A stretch of 42,467 nucleotides of DNA, from IMG/VR virus record IMGVR_UViG_3300050136_000027, positions 1-42,467 of that record. One strand, given 5' to 3'. The notes under the pieces are model-generated. The model had not been told where the DNA came from and searched no databases. It worked only from the letters and a program-made list of their open reading frames with translations. Both the position numbers and the translations under genes were made by a program. Source of the stretch: a virus. Positions 8,439 through 16,662 of the stretch are shown here, piece after piece; positions within the stretch are counted from its first letter, which is position 1, and each line of letters starts with the position of its first letter.

Positions 8439-9788
8439 TTAGCTACTGAATCCAAACGCGACGGCCGAGTGCCTCGGCATGACATTATACAAATTCGTCC
8501 CAAGCCGCATGAACAGCGCATCCATCGACACGTTGTTCGGCATCGGACTCCGGCGCAGTCCGAAGTTCCAACCCTTCTTGTCAGTCGGACGCAGTTTGAA
8601 ACTTCCTGTCTCCAAGAAGTAGAGAACTTCCCCGACCGTGCAAGTGGCGTTCGACGGGAACCCGCTGCCTGTGGTTGAGATGGTGACGTTCGCGCCACCG
8701 GAAGTGTACTGCGGACTCGTAATGGTGGACGTCACAGTGTTTCCGCCCGCACCATCCACGAGGTTTGCGTTTCCAGACTTGCCGCCGGTTCCCGCGCCGA
8801 TAGCGATGTAATCCTGTGCAATGGCGGAAGGTGCCAGAGGATCGGGGTAGATGTCCACACCGTTGAACGTAAACCCATCCCAAGCGATGTCGTGTTTGGT
8901 ATTCGAGACATCCCGACGCTGTGCGTCGAGCGCATTCGCTACCGCAGCGAAGCCGAACACATTGGTGACCCCCAAGTCCGGCTTGCCTCCGGTCACAATG
9001 CACTGCGCCCAGAGCCGCATGAGAGCGTTGAAATCAATCTGGCCTGTGCCAGCGACAGCCGGAGCAGCAGTAGTTCCCGTGGTCGGGGCCTGACCTAACC
9101 AGAGTGGAGTCGAGTTCAGAGCTGGCCCAATCACGCCGTTGCGCGTGTCGCCGCCGTAGGTTGCGTAAATGTTCCCGAATGGAGATGGATCGACACCGTT
9201 GTTTAGTGCCTCGTCCAGTCCGTTCGAGTTCAGAATCCGGTTGTCAGAAATATTTAACCCGGACGGTTGCCCGTGACGGTAGGAGTCCATTTCCAGCATC
9301 GTGTTCATCATCATGGTCATGTTCTCCATGAGGATTTGATACTGGTTCGCAATCATTGCCGGGCCGGAGTTAACGACTCCCCCGGTCCCGCTTCCATCGT
9401 CCAACTCCCAGTCATCCAAGGGTGCCCACGAAACATACGCCTTCGGCAGAAACTTCATGCCCGTATTCAACTGCTGGCGAGTGACCGTCACCGTCGAGCC
9501 TGGCGCTACCGCCGCGCCTTGCACGCGCCCGTAGATGAATCCTTCAAACATTCCCGAACCGCCAAGAAATGGGTCCATGACACCGGCGGCTCTCAACTTC
9601 GCCTGAAAGGGAGTGTCTACAAAAAGATTGTCGTAAACTACATTACGCCTTACACTTTCAAGATTCGTGGCGTCGATCTCATTGTAGAGAGGGTCGGTCA
9701 ATTGGCAACTGAGGACGCCCACGCCATTTGCGGCACTCTGACTGAACACTCTTTCATCGTTCAGTATGGATTTTGAGATGTTAAACAT
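8439..9788 (-). CDS. Probable major capsid protein
   Basis: 449 residues, following the scaffold gene by 17 bases in an operon with portal and TerL. The N-terminal part includes LFVDTPFQAKLRAAGVMDPFLGG. The middle has a Met-rich helix (MENMTMMMNTMLEMDSYRHGQ). The C-terminal third has FGFAAVANALDAQRRDV, a FNGVDIYPDP turn and a final GTNLYNVMPRHSAVAFGFSS segment like the ends of HK97-fold capsid subunits. Size and gene order fit. Identification rests on these and not on a single diagnostic motif. Confidence 0.75.
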   Translation of the reverse strand: MFNISKSILNDERVFSQSAANGVGVLSCQLTDPLYNEIDATNLESVRRNVVYDNLFVDTPFQAKLRAAGVMDPFLGGSGMFEGFIYGRVQGAAVAPGSTVTVTRQQLNTGMKFLPKAYVSWAPLDDWELDDGSGTGGVVNSGPAMIANQYQILMENMTMMMNTMLEMDSYRHGQPSGLNISDNRILNSNGLDEALNNGVDPSPFGNIYATYGGDTRNGVIGPALNSTPLWLGQAPTTGTTAAPAVAGTGQIDFNALMRLWAQCIVTGGKPDLGVTNVFGFAAVANALDAQRRDVSNTKHDIAWDGFTFNGVDIYPDPLAPSAIAQDYIAIGAGTGGKSGNANLVDGAGGNTVTSTITSPQYTSGGANVTISTTGSGFPSNATCTVGEVLYFLETGSFKLRPTDKKGWNFGLRRSPMPNNVSMDALFMRLGTNLYNVMPRHSAVAFGFSS

Positions 9789-9805
9789 TCAATCCTCCCG
9801 TGCCG

Positions 9806-10648
9806 TTACTGAATAGTGGCGTTCTCTGCGATTTCCTTCTGAATCCGTTGCTGCGTTTCCTTGTGCCGCAACTCGCGTGTCGGCATTTTCAGTGGATCAG
9901 GCCGCGCGCCTTCCTTCACAGCCTTGTGAACTTCCGCGAAGCGTGAAGTCTCAGCCTGGCGGATCATTGGATTCGAGCTAACGCGCTCGGCCCACTCTCT
10001 GTCCGAAGCGTCTTTTGCTTCCTTTCGAATCGCGTCGTCATGAGTCTTTTGATCGGCTTCGCGCTTGGCCTTTTCTTTGCCAGCGAAGTCGTACTTGATC
10101 GCGGCGTATTCGGCGGGACTCCGGCGCTGCGCGGCCGCTTCTCGGATGATCGCGGTAGGCGAGTCTGGCATTTCCGTACCGTACAGAGAACGGTATTTCC
10201 AAGATGTGTCGGCGAGGAATGCGAACGCTCCACCAAGTTCATCGCGCAGCGCCTTCACGGGGTCAGGTCCAGGGGGCGGAGGAGTTCCGCTCGGGCGGAA
10301 CGTGCCGTCTGTGTTCCTGACTGGAGAACCGGGGGTTGCGGGAGGAGTGAAGGGTTCAGCAGTGGCCACGAACCCACCCTCTTTCGCCTTGGTCGCCAGG
10401 GTTTTGTAGTAGTCGCGTTCCGCAGTCAAGTTTGCTTGCTCGTTCGCCCATTGATCGAGGCGTGGAGCGATTTCGGTGTCATACTGCTGCGCCTGAGCGC
10501 GTTTGGCGAGTTCAGCCTGCTCAAGCGTTTGCGATGCCGTCGAGAGAACTTGCGTCAATGCGCCCGTCACCTTTGCATCGAGAGCTTTTACCTGTTCGTC
10601 GGTCAAACCGGACGCCTTGAGAATTTCTTCCACAGTTGCTTGCGGCAT
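9806..10648 (-). CDS. Probable scaffolding protein
   Basis: 280 residues, highly charged and mostly helical. The N-terminal VEEILKASGLTDEQVKALD is followed by a long Gln/Ala/Glu coiled coil to about residue 90. A Pro-rich linker (PSGTPPPPGPDP) comes next, then a Lys/Arg/Glu-rich helical C-terminus (MPTRELRHKETQQRIQKEIAENA). Low-complexity helix, central Pro hinge and basic tail are hallmarks of capsid scaffolds. It sits directly before the capsid gene. No protease signature is seen. Confidence 0.75.
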   Translation of the reverse strand: MPQATVEEILKASGLTDEQVKALDAKVTGALTQVLSTASQTLEQAELAKRAQAQQYDTEIAPRLDQWANEQANLTAERDYYKTLATKAKEGGFVATAEPFTPPATPGSPVRNTDGTFRPSGTPPPPGPDPVKALRDELGGAFAFLADTSWKYRSLYGTEMPDSPTAIIREAAAQRRSPAEYAAIKYDFAGKEKAKREADQKTHDDAIRKEAKDASDREWAERVSSNPMIRQAETSRFAEVHKAVKEGARPDPLKMPTRELRHKETQQRIQKEIAENATIQ

Positions 10649-10657
10649 AGTCTCTCC

Positions 10658-10927
10658 TTACATCGGTGGCGTTGCGCCCGTTGGGGTAGGTTGCGGCTGC
10701 GTTACCATTGCCGTCTGCGCTTCCTGGATTCCCTGCGCGGCCTTCTGTAAACCAGCCGAGAGGATCGGGTCTTCCTGCGCGAGACGCTTGCAGAGTTGGT
10801 ACATCTGCGCCAGCATAATTTGCTTGGGATTCGCTGGAGCTTGCGAGGGAGCACCACCGGGAGCGGCTCCGGGATCAGGAGGAGCGCCGCCCCCAGCAGC
10901 GGGATCTGGTTGTCCAGCAGCGGCCAT
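10658..10927 (-). CDS. Ala/Pro/Gly-rich small virion-module protein
   Basis: 89 residues. The first 33 are almost only Ala, Pro, Gly and Gln. Residues 34-72 form one amphipathic helix (IMLAQMYQLCKRLAQEDPILSAGLQKAAQGIQEA). The end is Pro/Thr/Gln-rich. It lies between the micro-protein stop and the scaffold gene. A minor capsid or scaffold accessory is possible. No family recognised. Confidence 0.6.
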   Translation of the reverse strand: MAAAGQPDPAAGGGAPPDPGAAPGGAPSQAPANPKQIMLAQMYQLCKRLAQEDPILSAGLQKAAQGIQEAQTAMVTQPQPTPTGATPPM

Positions 10928-10928
10928 G

Positions 10929-11030
10929 CTATCGCTTCATGCCCCGGCGCTTCTTGCCGCCCTTGTGATGTTTCTTATGGCCACCCTTGTGGCCCTTCAC
11001 GATCTTGGTGTGTTTCTTTCCGCGTGCCAT
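10929..11030 (-). CDS. Tiny His/Lys/Arg/Gly protein
   Basis: 33 residues beginning MARGKKHTKIVKG and ending KKRRGMKR. More than half are Lys, Arg or His, most of the rest Gly, with no acidic residue. A GGAGG five bases before ATG decides this start over a longer in-frame reading. It is the first gene after the 11117-11146 promoter and directly follows a hairpin. Like the 53-residue basic protein at 7188 it could neutralise packaged DNA or bind RNA. No homologue is known to me. Confidence 0.7.
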   Translation of the reverse strand: MARGKKHTKIVKGHKGGHKKHHKGGKKRRGMKR

Positions 11031-11048
11031 ATTGCCTCCAAAACAGAA

Positions 11049-11078
11049 CGGCTCACACCGTTCTAGGATGTGAGCCGC
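11049..11078 (-). promoter_or_regulatory. Leader hairpin with T-rich tail ahead of micro-protein gene
   Basis: Perfect 9-bp stem, CGGCTCACA with TGTGAGCCG, loop of 12 bases. On the minus strand it is followed by TTCTGTTTTGGAGG, so a T-rich tract merges into the ribosome-binding site of the gene at 11030. It sits between the 11117-11146 promoter and that gene. Attenuator, leaky terminator or mRNA stabiliser are all possible. Confidence 0.6.
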
Positions 11079-11116
11079 TGGCATTCCGGGGAGGCGCTTG
11101 GCGAATCTCAATTAAG

Positions 11117-11146
11117 GCTATACTCTAATCGCAATCTTCCTGTCAA
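11117..11146 (-). promoter_or_regulatory. Sigma70-type promoter inside the virion module
   Basis: Minus strand: -35 TTGACA (perfect) at 11146-11141 and -10 TATAGC at 11122-11117, spacer 18 (or GTATAG with spacer 17). It faces the micro-protein, scaffold and capsid genes and would give them an extra dose over portal and terminase. It lies in the only sizeable gap of the module. Confidence 0.6.
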
Positions 11147-11156
11147 CATAATTTAT

Positions 11157-11387
11157 TCAGATACCTAAAATCTCGCGCACCTTCTCGCGCTTTCCTTCCG
11201 CCGCTTTCGTCTTTTCCGTGAGCGCAACTTTCTGGATTCCGCCCTGTGAGAGATGAAAAACGAGTTGGCCGGTCGCCTTCCTTTCTCGGAGCCATGCGAC
11301 AACTTTATCAACCGGAATGCGCGGATCGACGGTAGTTTCCGTCACCAGGAAATCGACATTCACCTTGACTACCTCCTCTGCGTCCAT
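11157..11387 (-). CDS. Small phage protein after portal, unknown
   Basis: 76 residues. The start is set by GAGGAG six bases ahead of ATG at 11387. The portal stop codon lies inside this binding-site region. Content: an acidic N-terminus, TTVDPRIPVDKVVAWLRERKATGQLVFHLSQGGIQKV, then a Lys/Glu helix. The RIPVDKVVAWLRERKATG stretch looks like a small helix-turn segment, but I do not recognise a family. Confidence 0.65.
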   Translation of the reverse strand: MDAEEVVKVNVDFLVTETTVDPRIPVDKVVAWLRERKATGQLVFHLSQGGIQKVALTEKTKAAEGKREKVREILGI

Positions 11388-11394
11388 AAGCTCC

Positions 11395-13464
11395 TCAACT
11401 TGTCTTGACTCCGGCTCGCGGCTCTCCCCCATCGGCTCCCTTTTGATACGGAGTGGGTTTCTTCTTGTTGCTATTGGGGCGACCCCCTCCCTTGCCTTGC
11501 CCAGCACCACCTGGGTCCAGGCCTGCCGCGGCGGCTAGTTTCGCCATCTCTACCTTGACCTTCAGCATCTCGATCTCTTCGTTGATGTATCTTTCAAGAA
11601 CTGTGTTTCCTTTTACTTCCCCAAAGTTTTGAATGCCCAACTTGGGAGCGATATCAACCCACCCGATGGGAGCTCCTTGTTTCTTCAGTGTCATGAGTTT
11701 TAACTGTTCGTCGCGCTGGGTAATTTTCAGCAACGTGCTTGGGACGGAAATCAGGCGGAGATTTCTTGTGAGATATCGCTGGCGGTCTAAGCGAGCGTAC
11801 TGCGAAGGAACTACTTGAGGGGTATCGCCTATCGTCATTGGCAACATGCCGTTCACGTACTCGTTCGGCATATGACTCGGAACCATTGAGTTTGGATCAA
11901 AATCGAATACGTCAGGCGTAACGTTGTCAGGACCGATATACTCGATGATTCGCTTGGTATCGAACCACTGCACGATCATAAATTTCAGCATGTAGGCAAT
12001 CTTCGCATTCGACCGCTCCATGCCGGTCGCAATTCCCTTCGCAATGGGCCCGATTGCCTCTATGCCCTTGTCGAGTTGGTCGCCTGAGATGTTTAGTTTC
12101 AGGTTGGCGAGATTTCCGAGATCATTGATTCCCAACTGCTCTCGCCGCATGGCAACAAGCATTTCGAGAAACTTGAAGTTCTCTCCGTCTACACGCACTT
12201 CTTCAGGCAAAAGGGATTGCAAAACATCTTTCGGCTTCCCGTCTAGCCCTGCGCGGACGTTCTCCTCAAAGATGTCAAAGTTCTCGATCTTCGGCCCTCC
12301 CGTAGAGGTTCGGTCATAGCCCATAGGAGGATTCAGTTTTGTAGTAAGCACTTGATCCATCTTCCGCTCGTGTTTACGCTTGGTCTGTTCGATGGAACCA
12401 ACATCGGCAACAAGAGAGCGCCCCATACCTTCCCACGCCCAGTCGTCCACGTCGAACTGTACCGGAGGAATACAGCCGTGCCAGTCATAAGCTGGGCCGT
12501 CGTACATCGGGGTTTTCATGTTCCGGCTGGAGATCATGAGCCGAAGAAATGGATAAATGCGGCAGTCTCCCGCGGCTGCCTTGCGTAAGGTTGGCTTGCC
12601 GTCTTTGATCCCGCCGGGGATTTCCTGTCCGATACAGGGAACATCGTAGGACCAACTTGTGCCAGGATCGCCCATCGGCAACGGCTGACCTTTTTGATTC
12701 TTGAGCGGCGAGTTAATCCGAATGTCGCGGATAAATGTCCAGCGAATTTCGCAATACAGGTTACCCCAGTTCCGGTTCTGCTCTCCGTAACGGAACTTTT
12801 CTGCGTAATCCACGCGACGGGCTTGGACGCGAGACTGGTAACTGACTCCACTGATGGGTTTCAGTTCTGACTGAAAGAGTGGGAATCTGCCGTGCGCTTC
12901 CGCGATCGGCATGTATTGAAAGATAGTGACAACATAAGAGCCCTGCACATCGTTGTCGGAAGGAATCTGGACGGGAACGACATCAAGAGGCCCGAGCGGC
13001 TCAAAAACAATCTTGCGTTCCCCATAGCCGTAGTCGCCAGTCGAAACATGCGGCCAGATGTACCCACGCCCCATGACGGTTGAGAACTGGAGCGCCTTGC
13101 GAATCTGGCTTGGAAACTGCGATTCCAGGTAGACCCCGCTGGCGACTTTATTGATCATTTCCGCGTAGGGTTTGAACTGTACCGCGTCCGAACTATAGCT
13201 CCCAATCTCCCTGACTTCCGAGATCGTCTCAATAAATTTTCGGATGTCGTACTTCAGACCGTTCGAGACGAGAGTGGATTTCGTCTTGTCATCGAAAATC
13301 GCGTCGAAGATTTTTATGTTCTTGGCGAGATCTTTGTATGCGCGCTGGCTTGAGAGCCAGCCCTCGCCTTCCTCCAGCTGCTCCTCAATCCATCCCATTC
13401 TTTCATCGGCGGGGGCGGTGAAAGGTGGGACCTGCCACGATGTCGCTATGTCCTTGTCTCTCAC
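11395..13464 (-). CDS. Portal protein
   Basis: 689 residues, the usual size of large podovirus-type portals. It lies one small gene downstream of TerL. N-terminal helical region includes IEEQLEEGEGWLSSQRAY. The core has AVQFKPYAEMINKVASGVYLE and a GRGYIWPHVSTG turn. The C-terminal region includes EYVNGMLPMTIGDTPQVVPSQYARLDRQRYLTRN and a terminal helix with a Gly/Lys-rich tail. It would form the dodecameric ring at the capsid vertex through which TerL packages DNA. The identification rests on length, gene order and overall composition. Confidence 0.8.
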   Translation of the reverse strand: MRDKDIATSWQVPPFTAPADERMGWIEEQLEEGEGWLSSQRAYKDLAKNIKIFDAIFDDKTKSTLVSNGLKYDIRKFIETISEVREIGSYSSDAVQFKPYAEMINKVASGVYLESQFPSQIRKALQFSTVMGRGYIWPHVSTGDYGYGERKIVFEPLGPLDVVPVQIPSDNDVQGSYVVTIFQYMPIAEAHGRFPLFQSELKPISGVSYQSRVQARRVDYAEKFRYGEQNRNWGNLYCEIRWTFIRDIRINSPLKNQKGQPLPMGDPGTSWSYDVPCIGQEIPGGIKDGKPTLRKAAAGDCRIYPFLRLMISSRNMKTPMYDGPAYDWHGCIPPVQFDVDDWAWEGMGRSLVADVGSIEQTKRKHERKMDQVLTTKLNPPMGYDRTSTGGPKIENFDIFEENVRAGLDGKPKDVLQSLLPEEVRVDGENFKFLEMLVAMRREQLGINDLGNLANLKLNISGDQLDKGIEAIGPIAKGIATGMERSNAKIAYMLKFMIVQWFDTKRIIEYIGPDNVTPDVFDFDPNSMVPSHMPNEYVNGMLPMTIGDTPQVVPSQYARLDRQRYLTRNLRLISVPSTLLKITQRDEQLKLMTLKKQGAPIGWVDIAPKLGIQNFGEVKGNTVLERYINEEIEMLKVKVEMAKLAAAAGLDPGGAGQGKGGGRPNSNKKKPTPYQKGADGGEPRAGVKTS

Positions 13465-13886
13465 GGCGCGACACCTTCCCTTGCTTCGCAGTGCATAAAC
13501 GTTTCCGCGATTTCCAAACGCCGCTTCTCGCGCTTCTCTTTCGCCTTCTGAATGAAGAATGCCATGAACTGCTTATTCAGGCTATCGTCCGAGCCGGCGA
13601 GACACGCCTCCATCTCTGCGATAATCTCGGACTGCACCTTCCCTTCATACTCGAAGCGCTCAACTTCCGTCATCTCCCGAATGCGTTTTTCCTGACGACG
13701 TAAACGCCTGCTCCACATATCGACTTCGGCGGCGTGTTGACATTCGATCTTTTGGAAACCTTTAGGCGGGGGAGCGAGCGGGGAGGGCGGACACATAATG
13801 AACTGCGTTTTTGGCTGGTACCAGAACACGACTTTTGGCTTGTGCGCTGGACGCGCGAGATGCCGGGGGACAATGAGATCACTCAC
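13461..13886 (-). CDS. Small protein between TerL and portal, unknown
   Basis: 141 residues, overlapping both neighbours by four bases. N-terminal part is hydrophobic and Pro-rich (KVVFWYQPKTQFIMCPPSPLAPPPKGF). From residue 45 on it is a long charged helix (MWSRRLRRQEKRIREMTEVERFEYEG... KAKEKREKRRLEIAETF), probably a coiled coil. Three Cys and one His are present but do not form an obvious zinc site. Its conserved place between terminase and portal suggests packaging or portal assembly. Confidence 0.7.
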   Translation of the reverse strand: MSDLIVPRHLARPAHKPKVVFWYQPKTQFIMCPPSPLAPPPKGFQKIECQHAAEVDMWSRRLRRQEKRIREMTEVERFEYEGKVQSEIIAEMEACLAGSDDSLNKQFMAFFIQKAKEKREKRRLEIAETFMHCEAREGVAP

Positions 13887-16030
13887 GCCATGTCTCCGAC
13901 GCTGATCTCAGACGATTTATTCCACGACAAATCCAGTTCTGGTTTGCGACTCACAGGCTGAGAGTACCTTTTTTGTGAGCGCTCTGCAAGAACATCGAAA
14001 GCATGGCGAGTAAAATATGATTGAGCCGCCGCACGCACGCGGTCATCATGCTTTCCCGATTGGTGCTCCATTTTAGACTTCCCGCTCTTGGCAATCTTCC
14101 GTTCAAGTGAGGACAGTTCCATGATGAGGAACGGTGAGTTCGGCTTGTACCAGCCGTTTTGCACGGCGTCGATGAAGCGATTCATTAGCAGCGGCACGCT
14201 CCAGGCGTTTGAATACCAGCCTTCCTTCGTTCCCTTATTTTCCTTCACGTTCTTGGAGTCGTAGCGAGTGTCGATGTGGTGGAACGTGAATCCCATGAGT
14301 TTCAACTGAAGCTGGCAATCGTCACCGGGGCGCTCACGTTGCTCAATCGCAAACTTGCACCCGCGAGGGTCTTTTGTGTTCTCTCCGTAAAACGCGGCAA
14401 GACATGCGGCAAATCCAACCATCTGAGGGGGGTTAACGCGATTCGATGAAAACTCGCATACCTGAACATCGCAATTCTCACCTTGTACGCTTCGAGCAAT
14501 CGAGAAGACGCTGCGGTCTTCGTCATCGTGGCCTAAACCGTCTGCGGTATCGATGCCGATGGAATAATCCTGCGGCTCGCCTTCGTGACCGGGAGCCTGA
14601 TTAGGTTCTTCAAAGATCAGAATCTTGTCTAGCGACTTCCGCTCATCGTCTTCCTCAAAAGGGCGTAGCGGAACCATAACCCACTCGAAACGCTGGCCTC
14701 GATGGGAATTCCAAACAACGCGTATTCTTTCTTTGTCATAGTCGATTTCGCTTACGTCGGGCTCAAAGCCGTCGTCGATCGAATCGCCGGTAACCGCGTA
14801 AGCCTGATAGCCTTTCTTGCGCTCCTCGCGGGCTGTGTCGATCACAATCGGGTCGAACACGAGGTCGTTCTCCCCTTGCAGGGCTTCGTAATCATCGGCA
14901 GGTTTTTGCGAAAACCATATTTTCTGGGTATGCGAATCGACGGCCTGAAGATAGTTCCATTCCCAAAACCATTGTTGCTCGATAGGCATTCGCCAGTTCT
15001 TCCCAACGACTTTCACGAGATAGTCCGTACTGTTGATAAACAACTCACATCTGAGCACGTGCTTCCTGGTCATCTCTAACGGCTTGAAGCCTGCGGGAAC
15101 CGGATGTGTACGGATGAAGTCTTTCGTGGGAAACAATTCTGGAGTCATCGGCCACGGTATAAATATCGGTCGGAGCCGAGATTGTCCAAGAGGCCATTTC
15201 TCTCTCGCGGATCGCCACTTGTCTGCAAGCCATCCCGTGCTTCCACCACCCGTCCCCTCTAATACAAGGGAGAGCTTGTAGGTCGAGTGAGTGGCATGAA
15301 GCAACCCTTCCTCGATTGACTTCTTGGGGTTCGGTATATCGGCTATTTCGGAAATGTGCACTCGCGTCGGGGTCCAGCCTTGTGCGATTCCAGTAGCTTG
15401 ATTACCGGACTGAATCGACATGACCGAGCCGTTGTCGAAGCCGATCATGTTTTTCTTATCAGTGGTTCGTGAAGGACACAGCCACAGCGGGAGCCGTTGG
15501 ATGCAGGTTTCAATGATGCGCGTGATTAGTTCTGACTTCGCTTCGATCACGGACCCCATGACAGCTTGCGTGTGAGGAGTGAATAAAATGGCCTGCACAA
15601 AGTTGATCGCTACCTTCGTAGTTAATCCTTGCTGTCTTGCTTTCAGACAGAGCAGTTCATTAGAACGCCGCTCTTCTTCGGCTTCCGCCGTAACGTTGTC
15701 AATCACTGATTGCCCTAAACGGTTTTCGAACTTGAAAATATCTCCTTTCTCGTCGCACACAAAAGCGTAGCGAGATTCAAAGTAGGACGTGTCCACCGCG
15801 CACAGCAGTTGTTCGTTGAATACCCAGTGCCGAATCTGCTTGGCGCGTGCTGCGGTGATCTTTCGGCTGAGATCAATACTGGTAGTTCGCTGGTTGCTTT
15901 CTGTCGCCGTGATCGAGTCGATGTAAGCTTTAAATTCTTCCACTTCCGCGAGCGTGTGGTAACGCGGCTCCCATTTCTCGCGTCTGGCAAATTCTTCTAG
16001 TGTGGCAACTATGACTTTGGAGGAGTACAT
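13883..16030 (-). CDS. Terminase large subunit (DNA-packaging ATPase and nuclease)
   Basis: 715 residues. Deviant Walker A of TerL proteins at about 130-138 (KARQQGLTT, lysine at the front). Walker B with catalytic Glu at about 224-229 (VHISEI). The RNase H-like nuclease starts near residue 492 (GIDTADGLGHDDEDRS), with Asp residues placed to bind metal. It cuts concatemeric DNA and pumps it through the portal. The N-terminal 120 residues are an extra helical domain. The gene starts six bases from the 22-bp repeat at 16036-16057 and has no good ribosome-binding site, so translation may depend on that element or on a short leader. Confidence 0.9.
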   Translation of the reverse strand: MYSSKVIVATLEEFARREKWEPRYHTLAEVEEFKAYIDSITATESNQRTTSIDLSRKITAARAKQIRHWVFNEQLLCAVDTSYFESRYAFVCDEKGDIFKFENRLGQSVIDNVTAEAEEERRSNELLCLKARQQGLTTKVAINFVQAILFTPHTQAVMGSVIEAKSELITRIIETCIQRLPLWLCPSRTTDKKNMIGFDNGSVMSIQSGNQATGIAQGWTPTRVHISEIADIPNPKKSIEEGLLHATHSTYKLSLVLEGTGGGSTGWLADKWRSAREKWPLGQSRLRPIFIPWPMTPELFPTKDFIRTHPVPAGFKPLEMTRKHVLRCELFINSTDYLVKVVGKNWRMPIEQQWFWEWNYLQAVDSHTQKIWFSQKPADDYEALQGENDLVFDPIVIDTAREERKKGYQAYAVTGDSIDDGFEPDVSEIDYDKERIRVVWNSHRGQRFEWVMVPLRPFEEDDERKSLDKILIFEEPNQAPGHEGEPQDYSIGIDTADGLGHDDEDRSVFSIARSVQGENCDVQVCEFSSNRVNPPQMVGFAACLAAFYGENTKDPRGCKFAIEQRERPGDDCQLQLKLMGFTFHHIDTRYDSKNVKENKGTKEGWYSNAWSVPLLMNRFIDAVQNGWYKPNSPFLIMELSSLERKIAKSGKSKMEHQSGKHDDRVRAAAQSYFTRHAFDVLAERSQKRYSQPVSRKPELDLSWNKSSEISVGDMA

Positions 16031-16035
16031 TATTT

Positions 16036-16057
16036 GGGAACCATATACATAACTCCC
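16036..16057. repeat. 22-bp inverted-repeat element, copy 1
   Basis: The plus strand has GGGAACCATATA, then CA, then TAACTCCC. It is nearly identical over about 29 bp (through CCCTAAGTCC) to the copy at 23766-23787 in opposite orientation. It fills the space between the stop of the 187-residue gene and the TerL start. Its AT-rich centre could serve as a -10 box. Confidence 0.75.
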
Positions 16058-16617
16058 TAAGTCCCTACTTTCGGCCCAGTTGTGCCGTTCATCTCGTACC
16101 AGACAAATTCACCGTCCTCGCCGATGGGGAAATGACTGCCACAGGTTGTGCAAAATGTGCCCGAGTAGAAAAACGGATCGCGAGCGTAGGTTTCCGCAAT
16201 GGATCGGCTCATGGTCGTGATCTTCCCGCACTTCAGGTGCCGGTAGGCGTCGCGATATGGCCGAACGAAGCTTTTGCTCCTCTCTTCTGGATTCAACACA
16301 ACATAGCCTTCCTGCATCCCATCAGCGCGAAGTTTCGTGTGGCTGCGATCTTCGGGGACAGGCGAGCCGTCCGTAAGCACTTGAGCGCTGCGATCTACCG
16401 GGATTTTCGCGGCTTCCTGTCGTCGCTTTTCGATGACCTCTTCCTCCGCGCTATGCGCCTTCTGCTGAAGAAGAAATGCAAGAGCGCGAGCCTGCTCAGG
16501 CGAGAACACGATGTGCCCAACGCCGTTCTCGTCCGGCTGCAAATCAGGGTGATTAACCACTACCTCTCCAGCACCATTTGTGCCGACTTCTAAAGTGTTC
16601 TTTGCTATCTCAGTCAT
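16057..16617 (-). CDS. Zinc-site phage protein, unknown
   Basis: 186 residues from ATG at 16617, chosen because GGAAAGGAC lies just upstream; a TTG 21 bases earlier is less likely. N-terminal region has FSPEQARALAFLLQQKAHSAEEEVIEKRRQEAAKI. The C-terminus has CGK at about residue 131, then FCTTCGSHFPIGEDGEFVWYE, which looks like a two-Cys-pair zinc ribbon of a kind common in phage hypothetical proteins. Its stop codon touches the 22-bp repeat ahead of TerL. Function unknown. Confidence 0.75.
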   Translation of the reverse strand: MTEIAKNTLEVGTNGAGEVVVNHPDLQPDENGVGHIVFSPEQARALAFLLQQKAHSAEEEVIEKRRQEAAKIPVDRSAQVLTDGSPVPEDRSHTKLRADGMQEGYVVLNPEERSKSFVRPYRDAYRHLKCGKITTMSRSIAETYARDPFFYSGTFCTTCGSHFPIGEDGEFVWYEMNGTTGPKVGT

Positions 16618-16638
16618 CTCGTCCTTTCCCTCCCGCAA

Positions 16639-16660
16639 GGGAGTTAACTATATAATTCCT
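16639..16660. repeat. 22-bp inverted-repeat element, copy 2
   Basis: The plus strand has GGGAGTTA, then AC, then TATATAATTCCT, the reverse complement of the copy at 23202-23223 except for the terminal base. It lies between the 251-residue gene and the 186-residue gene. On the minus strand TTGAAG, 16 bases, then TATATA gives a fair promoter across it. Confidence 0.75.
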
Positions 16661-16662
16661 CA

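Noticed and set aside
9366-9380. Palindrome resembling the 22-bp element (GGAGTTAACGACTCC)
   Set aside because: It lies inside the capsid coding sequence, has a different centre and no gene start nearby.
1-13700. Plus-strand open frames in the structural module
   Set aside because: They mirror the minus-strand genes, lack ribosome-binding sites and have no recognisable protein character.
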